From assembly GCF_002506515.1 (NCBI RefSeq), contig NZ_DAXS01000002.1:11866-17422 (forward strand): a stretch of DNA of 5,557 nt, read 5' to 3'. Position numbers and translations under genes: made by a program. How positions within the stretch are numbered: position 1 is the stretch's first letter; every line of letters starts with the position of its first letter. The notes beneath the pieces were generated by a model, which saw nothing but the letters and a program-made list of their open reading frames with translations, ran no database searches and had not been told where the DNA came from. Origin of the DNA: Caldivirga sp. UBA161 (lineage in GTDB: Archaea; Thermoproteota; Thermoprotei; Thermoproteales; Thermocladiaceae). Of this stretch, positions 1 through 5,085 are shown piece after piece.

Positions 1-27
1 TGAGCATTTGTGAATCCTAAGGCCTAT

Positions 28-64
28 ATTTAAAAACTAAGCTAACCTAACACTGCAGGTGGTC
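28..64 (+). promoter_or_regulatory. Promoter and ribosome binding site of the trpB2 gene
   Basis: A/T-rich TATA-like element TTTAAAAA at about 29-36, preceded by GGCCTATA. Archaeal transcription starts about 25 bases after the TATA centre, which would put the RNA start near 55-58. That gives a leader of only about 13 bases. The leader contains AGGTGGTC at 57-64, close to the archaeal Shine-Dalgarno consensus AGGTGATC and 5 bases before the TTG at 70. This pairing of SD and spacing is what decides for the TTG start. The promoter position is inferred; the sequence match is visible. Confidence 0.6.
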
Positions 65-69
65 ACTAT

Positions 70-1377
70 TTGGGTAAGTCACTAAACCAGTATAGGATAG
101 ACCTACCTCCAGATGAAATCCCAGACCACTGGTACAATATACTTGCTGACCTTCCTGAACCACTCCCACCACCTCAGGATCCTGATAATGGGAGGAGGCT
201 TGAACTGCTTAAGAGGGTCATACCCTCTGAACCCCTAAGCTTTGAATTCTCCAGTGAGAGGTTCATTAAAATGCCTGAGGAGGTGCGTGAGAGGTACCTT
301 CAGGTTGGTAGGCCTACGCCATTGATTAGGGCTAGGAGGTTTGAGGAGTACTTGGATGCACCAGTTAAAATATACCTTAAAATGGAGGGCTACACGTATA
401 CTGGGAGCCATAAGGTTAATTCAGCCTTAGCCTGGGTTTACTATGCCCTTAAGGATGGTGCAAGGCTTGTCACCACTGAGACTGGGGCTGGTCAATGGGG
501 TGCTGCAGTTGCATTGGCTTCAGCATTATTTAAGGTTAAGGCGCATGTATTCATGGTTAGGGCAAGCTATAACGCTAAGCCACTTAGGAGGTTCCAAATA
601 CAGATGTACGGCGCTGAAGTACATGCAAGCCCCAGTGAATTAACGGAATTCGGGAGGAGGCTACTTAAGGAGAATCCCAACCACCCAGGTAGCCTAGGCG
701 TAGCCATAACTGAGGCAGCCGAGTACGCGCTTAATAATGGTGGTAAGTACGTTGTTGGCAGCGTCATAAATACAGACATACTATTTAAGACTATTGCAGG
801 GCTTGAGGCTAAGAGGCAACTGGAATTAATAGGTGAGGACCCTGACGTAATGATAGGGGTAGTGGGTGGTGGTAGTAATTGGGGTGGTGCATTTTACCCA
901 TTCATGGGTGATGAACTCAGGAGTGGGAGGGTTAGGCGTAGGTACATTGCTGTGGGGGCATCTGAGGTGCCTAAGGTCACTAAGGGGGTCTACAAGTATG
1001 ATGACCCAGATACAGGTAAGGTCTTACCACAGTTGAAGATGTATACAATAGGTTCAGACTTCATACCGCCACCAATATATGCAGGTGGCTTAAGGTACCA
1101 TGCAGTTGCCCCAACATTATCATACCTAATGAGTAAGGGTTACGTGGAGGGGAGGGATTACGATCAGGAGACAGTCTTCAAGATGGCTCAAGTATTTGCC
1201 CAGGTTGAAGGCTACATACCGGCACCAGAAACAGCACACACTTTACCGGTCATTAAGGAGATTGCAGATGAGGCTAAGAGGACTGGTGAGAGGAAGGTTA
1301 TATTAGTTAGCTTCAGTGGACATGGCCTACTTGACCTAGGTAACTTCGCTGATGTGCTAGGCTTCACAAAGCATTAA
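70..1377 (+). CDS. trpB2: Tryptophan synthase beta chain, TrpB2 type
   Basis: PLP enzyme that joins indole and L-serine to make L-tryptophan in the cytoplasm. The 435-residue protein has the TrpB2 layout: a long N-terminal extension (about residues 1-75) that is missing in the shorter TrpB1, then the fold-type II PLP core. Visible landmarks are GSHKVN at 112-117 with the Schiff-base lysine K115, TETGAGQWG at 136-144 with catalytic Glu137 (TrpB1 usually has QHG here), the cofactor phosphate loop GGGSN at 266-270, and SGHG at 416-419 near the PLP ring. Length and motifs are complete, so it should be active. The start is TTG, supported by the Shine-Dalgarno sequence 5 bases upstream. No trpA or other trp gene lies in the visible window, and it reads alone on the plus strand with its own promoter. 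TrpB2 enzymes are known either to pair with TrpA or to act alone in indole salvage; which applies here cannot be told from this window. Confidence 0.95.
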   Translation: MGKSLNQYRIDLPPDEIPDHWYNILADLPEPLPPPQDPDNGRRLELLKRVIPSEPLSFEFSSERFIKMPEEVRERYLQVGRPTPLIRARRFEEYLDAPVKIYLKMEGYTYTGSHKVNSALAWVYYALKDGARLVTTETGAGQWGAAVALASALFKVKAHVFMVRASYNAKPLRRFQIQMYGAEVHASPSELTEFGRRLLKENPNHPGSLGVAITEAAEYALNNGGKYVVGSVINTDILFKTIAGLEAKRQLELIGEDPDVMIGVVGGGSNWGGAFYPFMGDELRSGRVRRRYIAVGASEVPKVTKGVYKYDDPDTGKVLPQLKMYTIGSDFIPPPIYAGGLRYHAVAPTLSYLMSKGYVEGRDYDQETVFKMAQVFAQVEGYIPAPETAHTLPVIKEIADEAKRTGERKVILVSFSGHGLLDLGNFADVLGFTKH

Positions 1378-1429
1378 TTCGCTCAAAGCTTTAATTAATA
1401 TTAGGAGAGCCATTATCATTAGCCTTATC

Positions 1430-1447
1430 GGATGCCTCAAGGCATCC
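1430..1447. repeat. Inverted repeat, possible hairpin in the 3' region of trpB2
   Basis: GGATGCC at 1430-1436 is the exact reverse complement of GGCATCC at 1441-1447, with the 4-base loop TCAA. It lies 53 bases after the trpB2 stop. As RNA it would make a stable 7-bp hairpin that could protect or end the trpB2 message. Archaeal terminators normally depend on T tracts rather than hairpins, so the function is only inferred. Confidence 0.5.
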
Positions 1448-1496
1448 ATAACCACTGCCAAATTATCCAGTTTTCTCCCCCACATAAATGCCGATC

Positions 1497-1517
1497 AAAG
1501 CAATTAAAAATTGCTTT
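1497..1517. repeat. Perfect 9-bp inverted repeat with 3-base gap
   Basis: AAAGCAATT at 1497-1505 is exactly complementary to AATTGCTTT at 1509-1517. The right arm runs into CTTTAAATATT, a TATA-like string. It could be a hairpin at the end of convergent transcripts (on the minus strand the loop region reads as a five-T run) or an operator over an unidentified promoter. Both are guesses; only the symmetry is seen. Confidence 0.45.
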
Positions 1518-1746
1518 AAATATTACCCCAGTACAAACAAGATTACTAAGTAAATCATTACTTGATGTTGCACGCATATAACAATGAAGGAAGTTACGTA
1601 ATAATAATAGAGTTAATATTTATATTAATGGCCTAATAGGCTATAGTAAGCTTTAACCGCATCCTATGCTAGCTGTGGTGTCTTACTCCGAAATATGAGG
1701 AAATATTGAGTGTAACATGTTCCATTCCTGAACGTTGAGGAGGATG

Positions 1747-1821
1747 CGGGCCCGGTGGGATTCGAACCCACGACCTACGGGTTAAAAGCCCGCCGCTCTA
1801 ACCTGGCTGAGCTACGGGCCC
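1747..1821 (-). tRNA. tRNA-Lys, anticodon UUU
   Basis: Reads on the minus strand from 1821 to 1747, 75 bases with no intron. The acceptor stem is GGGCCCG (1821-1815) paired with CGGGCCC (1754-1748), with discriminator G1747. The D stem is GCTC/GAGC. The anticodon stem is GCGGG/CCCGT, closing the loop CTTTTAA with anticodon TTT at 1786-1784. The T arm is GTGGG, loop TTCGAAT, CCCAC. All arms pair, with one G-U in the anticodon stem. CCA is not encoded (GCAT follows) and has to be added by the CCA-adding enzyme. The gene decodes AAA and, by wobble, AAG lysine codons. It lies about 108 bases beyond the end of the barrel protein gene on the same strand but has its own promoter. The absence of an intron is worth noting, because many tRNAs in Thermoproteales carry them. 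Confidence 0.97.
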
Positions 1822-1845
1822 TTGGTTAAGCTTGGAATTCAAGCA

Positions 1846-1857
1846 TCTTATAAGCTT
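1846..1857 (-). promoter_or_regulatory. TATA box of the tRNA-Lys gene
   Basis: On the minus strand, GCTTATAAG is centred near 1851, about 30 bases upstream of the tRNA 5' end at 1821. This predicts a transcript with only a few extra 5' bases to be removed by RNase P. The element sits in the gap after the barrel protein gene, so the tRNA is probably transcribed independently. Confidence 0.6.
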
Positions 1858-1929
1858 ATCTCAACATTAGTCATTGCAATTCCTTACTCCTTGCTGCATG
1901 GTCTAGTAAGTCATATTACCTGAAGCTAA

Positions 1930-2877
1930 TTAACTAGGTGATGGATAATACGTGGTATTCTCCACATAATTTTTTAGTACGTTTATCATCAATGAATTTT
2001 GACTTACACTGAATCCACAGCAATCGTCCCAAGCCCATATACCTATGTAAGCTGGTTTTAAATCACTTACTTGGCTAAGTACCTCAGCCAAGTAAACTGC
2101 AGGTGCAGTACAGTTGATTTTAATGGGTATTCCGGGGTTTGCTTGAGATGGATTGTACCAGGCGTTTGCATCGCAAACTCTGAATCCAATTTCGCCAATA
2201 ATTAGTGTTAATCCATGCTTTTTCACATTTCTTAGATCATTCAGTAGAGATGGATTGACGTGCACTACACCTTTACTGTAGTAGTAGGAGTATATGTCGT
2301 AACCCAGTATTGTTATGTTAGCCTCCTTAGCGAACTTAATCATGGTATTAACATTAATGCAGCAATCATAGTAGTAAAATTCAGCATTAGGGAATTTCTC
2401 CTCCAGTAGCCGGTATGTTTTAACTAAAGTTGCTTCACATACCGGAGACTGTAAGCAACCCCATTGTTCACTGAACCCAATTATTAAACCCCTGCCACTT
2501 GGATCAATGGCCTTTAAGGAATCCACAACGTAGGTTAAGTCACTATAATTGAAGTAAGCTGGGTTACTTAATCCTCCTCTATAAGTCCAGTATGTTGGGT
2601 ATAATGCTATGAACACTGATTGACTAGTGTTTAAATAGTATTTAATTAATGCTAGTGAATTATTAAGGGTACCAAGGCACATCATATCATTACCGCAGTA
2701 GTAGACTGCAATCACGCCGGCTAAGGCCCATTTAGGTATGGTTGTGTTAGGCATCCATGGTTCAATCCAAATGAAGATTCTGCCCCTTACTGGTTGAGGA
2801 TGCCTAATACTAATGATGAATATGGAAATTAATATAATGAGAATTACTGCAGTCAACATTAGGTACTTAGTCTTCAT
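1930..2877 (-). CDS. Secreted or membrane-anchored (beta/alpha)8-barrel protein, glycoside hydrolase-like, cysteine-rich
   Basis: 315 residues. Residues 5-24 form a hydrophobic signal or anchor helix, so the rest lies outside the cytoplasm. Eight strand-like blocks can be placed in order: about 34-41, 55-62, 87-97, 130-140, 166-173, 188-199, 224-232 and 277-287, matching a (beta/alpha)8 barrel. Glu137 (GFSEQWG) at the end of strand 4 and Glu229 (GEIGF) at strand 7 sit where clan GH-A glycosidases keep the acid/base and nucleophile. Strand 8 ends in aromatic IWAWDD (280-285). An extracellular polysaccharide-degrading role is therefore a reasonable inference, but the strand-4 Glu lacks the usual preceding Asn and the substrate is unknown. 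There are ten cysteines (61, 67, 141, 147, 172, 173, 235, 256, 286, 287), mostly in pairs at strand ends, suggesting disulfides. Seven N-X-S/T sequons fit surface glycosylation. The ATG start has no Shine-Dalgarno sequence but lies 27 bases after a TATA centre, so the mRNA is probably leaderless. The gene is intact and transcribed alone. Confidence 0.75.
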   Translation of the reverse strand: MKTKYLMLTAVILIILISIFIISIRHPQPVRGRIFIWIEPWMPNTTIPKWALAGVIAVYYCGNDMMCLGTLNNSLALIKYYLNTSQSVFIALYPTYWTYRGGLSNPAYFNYSDLTYVVDSLKAIDPSGRGLIIGFSEQWGCLQSPVCEATLVKTYRLLEEKFPNAEFYYYDCCINVNTMIKFAKEANITILGYDIYSYYYSKGVVHVNPSLLNDLRNVKKHGLTLIIGEIGFRVCDANAWYNPSQANPGIPIKINCTAPAVYLAEVLSQVSDLKPAYIGIWAWDDCCGFSVSQNSLMINVLKNYVENTTYYPSPS

Positions 2878-2883
2878 ATGTTA

Positions 2884-2907
2884 AAATATTACTTTAGTAA
2901 TATTTAA
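2884..2907 (-). promoter_or_regulatory. TATA box and perfect palindrome at the start of the barrel gene
   Basis: On the minus strand the TATA-like TTAAATATT (2907-2899) is centred about 27 bases before the ATG at 2877, the spacing of a leaderless archaeal gene. Overlapping it, AAATATTAC (2884-2892) and GTAATATTT (2897-2905) form a perfect 9-bp inverted repeat around TTTA. A dimeric regulator bound here would cover the TATA box and the region up to the start, so it is a candidate repressor operator. The symmetry is seen; regulation is inferred, and A/T-rich promoters can be palindromic by chance. Confidence 0.5.
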
Positions 2908-3274
2908 GGCTTTCCTCATGCCGTAATACTATAAAGTATGATAAAAGCGTTAGGATAAGGCTCGCCTTTTAAGGTAGGGTTTATTTTAGGTTACTTTATT
3001 TGCTACTTCTGTAGCATGCTTGTTACTGAACCGATTAGAATGAGGTTAATTGGCTTAGGATGTGGCGGTTTAAGGAGGTGGATACTTAGGTTTAAGGGTA
3101 AGGCAGATCCATAGAACTTGGAGATTCCACTGGGTGAAGAATAGAAGATCCAGCCTATGGTCCGCCACTGGGCAGGTAGAGTAGGGTAGCTAAAGGCTAC
3201 CAGTTAGAGGTAATGAGAATGAAGGCAATGAACCAACTCAAAGAAAGGCTGAGTTTACTTAAATACTTCTTGAT
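2908..3274. other. Unassigned stretch with short open frames and hairpins
   Basis: No gene I can name. Frame 2959-3114 (+) is open for 51 codons with an ATG at 3016, ending at a TAG. Further codons stay readable across two TAGs (3112 and 3136 regions), and a second frame at 3186-3278 gives a 30-residue basic, Met-rich stretch that overlaps the end of the channel pseudogene. This may be a decayed plus-strand gene. It also has RNA-like pairing: GTGGCGG (3062-3068) with CCGCCAC (3162-3168), CCATAG (3109-3114) with CTATGG (3155-3160), and local hairpins at 3001-3016 (TGCTAC/GTAGCA) and 3185-3201 (GGTAGC/GCTACC). A structured RNA or a gene remnant are both possible; neither is established. Confidence 0.3.
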
Positions 3275-4237
3275 TTAATTTACTATTAATTCATTGCTTG
3301 GGCTTATTAATACTTCATTATTCCTAAGAATGTCAATGAGTATTCCTGATTCGCGTTCCCTTACCTTAATGAGACCTTGAAGCTTAACCCAGTGCATTCA
3401 CTTGAACTAATCACTGAGATTTCACTGTTACCTCTAAGTAGCCTCATTATTGCCTTTAATGACCCTTTATGAACAACTTCAGTTGCTACTGCAGCCATTG
3501 TCAATGACCCCACTGCAATTGCCTCATTAGCCCCGGCCTTAAGTGCATATTCAGTATTAACCTCATTAAGGAGTTCAACAATTATGTGAGGTTTGAGTTA
3601 ATGCTTCTAGCAGCCACAACCTCCATGAGCGTTCTAGAATTAGCTGAGGCAGAATCCCCTGGGGTGGGATTATTAATGATGCCGCCTTATCAATATTAGC
3701 CCTAATTAAAGTATCCTTAAGCGTTGGGTCACCCTTAATGAATTCAACATCCTTAGGTAAATTACTCGGCTTTTTCAAGTTCACTTACGTAAACTATATC
3801 CATGAATTTCCCTGAATCCTCTATTAATTACTAAGGCTTTTAATCAAAATTAATAGCCCTCTCCGGCTCACCCAGGATAATCACGTGATTACCCTTACTG
3901 CTTGACCTCATGTCGCTTATCCTCTCCATAGCCCCTTTCAGTTAATATGGTGGCTATCAATGTTGTTAATATGCTTATCACGGTTATGCCAATGGGCATT
4001 ATAATCATATCCATAATCCTACCTAAGGTAATTTGAGGGATAATATCCCCATAACCAACCATAGTTATGGTTCCTATAAAGAGCCAAGTCGCATCAAAGA
4101 AGTTCCTAATGGCCAGGATTATGACCATGCTCAACTATGTAAATACTTAATGCACCAAGAAATAGTGCCGCTATGAACATTAATATTACGTAAACCATTA
4201 TACTCCTAATCCCCCTCATTAATCTACATGTATTCAA
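3275..4237 (-). pseudogene. Two-TM potassium channel with RCK/TrkA domains, broken by about seven frameshifts
   Basis: Remnant of an MthK-like K+ channel in the cytoplasmic membrane. Following the minus strand across frames gives: TM1 (about 4195-4140), then IYIVEHGHNP, a frame change near 4115, the pore helix and selectivity filter TMVGYGD (about 4065-4045), TM2, a change at the G run 3932-3935, the linker and RCK start NHVIILGEPERAIN, a change at the T run 3846-3849, another near 3825, FMDIVYVSELE, a change at the A run 3771-3775, DVEFIKGDPTLKD, a change near 3658, then SANSRTLMEVVAARSI, a change near 3590, HIIVELLNEVNTEYALKAGA and AVGSLTMAAVA, a change near 3367, and a TrkA-C-like tail ending at TAA 3277-3275. 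Without the shifts it would be about 320 residues, near the length of complete MthK-type channels. The pieces at 3895-4134 and 3575-3784 are therefore parts of one dead gene, not separate genes. The start is uncertain: TTG 4237 or ATG 4219. No functional channel can be made from it. Confidence 0.9.
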
Positions 4238-4338
4238 CTGAATAATGGGCGTGATGATTTATTAACCTCCCTAAATAGGATGCTTAATTAACATTACTGC
4301 CAATTTATTTACCATAAGCCGGTGGTTTAGGTGACGGG

Positions 4339-4343
4339 AAAAA
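4339..4343 (-). terminator. T5 terminator of the split tRNA gene
   Basis: On the minus strand, CTTCCTTTTTCCC follows the tRNA 3' end by about 10 bases, and its five consecutive T at 4343-4339 are a typical archaeal RNA polymerase stop for short RNA genes. Between the channel pseudogene start (4237) and this tract I see nothing else; a GGGAGGTTAAT string near 4260 (minus) could be an old Shine-Dalgarno sequence of the channel gene. Confidence 0.55.
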
Positions 4344-4353
4344 GGAAGAGTGA

Positions 4354-4389
4354 TGCGGCCGCCGGGATTTGAACCCGGGATCTGCGGCG
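4354..4389 (-). tRNA. 3' half of a split (trans-spliced) tRNA, probably tRNA-Gly
   Basis: Encodes only the 3' part of a tRNA. From 4389 down: C (position 38), GCCGC (3' strand of the anticodon stem, 4388-4384), variable loop AGATC, T arm CCGGG-TTCAAAT-CCCGG (4378-4362), 3' acceptor strand CGGCCGC (4361-4355) and discriminator A4354; CCA is not encoded. A full tRNA would need GCGGCCG, a D arm and an anticodon upstream. None is present for hundreds of bases on this strand, so it is not just an intron-containing tRNA. The predicted G1-C72, C2-G71 acceptor and discriminator A match archaeal tRNA-Gly and not Glu (which would end CGGCGGC) or Ala. In Caldivirga maquilingensis the tRNA-Gly set is known to be assembled from one constant 3' half and several alternative partner transcripts joined by the splicing endonuclease; this locus fits that constant half. 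The break is placed at the canonical intron site 37/38 by inference. Own promoter, leader and terminator are present. It lies among three broken protein genes. Confidence 0.85.
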
Positions 4390-4409
4390 TTCCACGCGGG
4401 CGGTGCGTT
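4390..4409 (-). ncRNA. GC-rich 5' leader of the tRNA 3' half, for pairing with its partner transcript
   Basis: Between the predicted RNA start (about 4409-4406) and the tRNA body lies a leader of roughly 17-20 bases that reads ACGCACCGCCCGCGTGGA on the minus strand. It has 13 G/C of 18 in otherwise A/T-rich surroundings. Split tRNAs use such leaders to base-pair with a complementary trailer on the partner transcript and build the bulge-helix-bulge cut by the endonuclease. The expected partner trailer is near CCACGCGGGCGGTGCGT; no copy occurs in this window apart from the complementary strand itself. The leader is removed on splicing. Confidence 0.6.
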
Positions 4410-4430
4410 AAGGGCGTTACCTCATAGGCC

Positions 4431-4438
4431 TTTTAAAC
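4431..4438 (-). promoter_or_regulatory. TATA box of the split tRNA gene
   Basis: TTTAAAA at 4437-4431 on the minus strand, centred at 4434. Counting about 25 bases downstream puts the RNA start at 4411-4406, exactly at the front of the GC-rich leader. This shows a self-contained transcription unit rather than a processed piece of a longer RNA. The stretch 4440-4516 upstream holds nothing else recognisable. Confidence 0.65.
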
Positions 4439-4516
4439 ATTTCGTTAAGTATCCATGAGGCAATTAAAAGCATTTGTAATACATGTTTTAAGTCTGAGGT
4501 AAATTTAAAGTGCTTT

Positions 4517-5080
4517 TTAACTGGCTGGAACTATCTCCTCCGATATTGCCTCCAAGTCCATTTTCTTAGGCTCCTTTAATGGTATTGACAATAATGCGCC
4601 AGCTATTGCAGCTATGGCGTATATGATTAATATACCTCTAATCCCAATGGCTAATTGAAGTGATGGGAAGAGTAAGGTCACTATAGCTGCCCCAGCCTTT
4701 CCTGCAGCGGCTGATATACCATGGCCAGTGGTTCTGCGTGATGTTAGGTAAACCTCAGCAGGTATTACGAATGTTGTTGTGTTTGGCCCGAAGTCTATGA
4801 AGAAGGTTAAGGCATATATGGCTAAGGCGTAGCTGGATGGTATTAGGAAGCCTATTATACTCGTACCGTGGGCAATCATTAAGTTAACAACAGTTAAGTA
4901 GAGGGCTGCCATCATTGAGAAGCCTAATATTTGAATAGCCTTCCTGCCGAGAGTATCCACTAGTACTACTGTAGTTAACGCACACATTGACCCTAATACT
5001 ATCCCAATACCGTATCAGAGGTTATACGGGTTAAGGAGTATTTTAAATTCACTAATCCTAGCGGCCGCTTTAATGGCTCT
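4517..5080 (-). pseudogene. C-terminal half of an MFS permease, phosphate:H+ symporter-like
   Basis: Remnant of a major facilitator superfamily membrane transporter. The longest intact frame (4987-4517, 156 residues) starts inside a membrane segment. It carries DTLGRK, the second copy of the MFS loop motif, then the run FGPNTTTFVIPAEVY and TGHGISAAAGKAGA. These match the proton-coupled phosphate/organic-acid type (PHS family) and its archaeal relatives. It ends with a charged tail after the last helix. Upstream the same frame continues as ISEFKILLNPYNL, a TGA at 5017-5015, then YGIGIVLGSMCAL; CGA to TGA would explain the stop. Only about 25 residues separate NPYNL from DTLGRK, room for one helix where the family has more, so an internal deletion is likely. 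The whole N-terminal six-helix half is missing, and the end of the esterase lies only 5 bases before the remnant begins. It cannot work as a transporter. The substrate of the parent is not certain. Confidence 0.8.
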
Positions 5081-5085
5081 TTAAG

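Larger units (their letters stand above)
1378..1746. other. Gene-free stretch between trpB2 and tRNA-Lys
   Basis: No open frame of useful length and no recognisable RNA gene. It holds two perfect inverted repeats, listed separately, and a pyrimidine-rich tract GTTTTCTCCCCC at about 1470-1481 that could end trpB2 transcription. There is also a strong TATA-like element (TATTTATATT, about 1617-1626, plus strand) with nothing identifiable after it. Because trpB2 and the minus-strand tRNA converge here, it is most simply a shared 3' region. A short untranslated RNA starting near 1650 cannot be excluded. Confidence 0.5.

Noticed and set aside
443..779. Two short open frames inside trpB2 (443-643 plus, 567-779 minus)
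   Set aside because: They overlap the trpB2 reading frame and show no domain, promoter or start signal.
1696..1731. C/D box small RNA (TGAGGA near 1696 and CTGA at 1728)
   Set aside because: The C box differs from TGATGA, the boxes are too close, and no internal C'/D' pair is seen.
3062..3168. RNase P RNA of the minimal type known in Thermoproteales
   Set aside because: A closing stem is present, but the conserved GGAAAGTCC-like and downstream core motifs of RNase P RNA are absent.
3575..4134. Two separate small genes at 3575-3784 and 3895-4134
   Set aside because: Their sequences are consecutive pieces of one channel protein and their apparent starts lie at frame changes, not at real start sites.
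5061..5068. GCGGCCGC as the missing 5' acceptor strand of the split tRNA
   Set aside because: It reads GCGGCCG on the minus strand, but what follows (CTAGGATTAGTG) has no D arm and it lies inside the permease remnant as Ala codons. The 8-mer is its own reverse complement, so the match is a coincidence.
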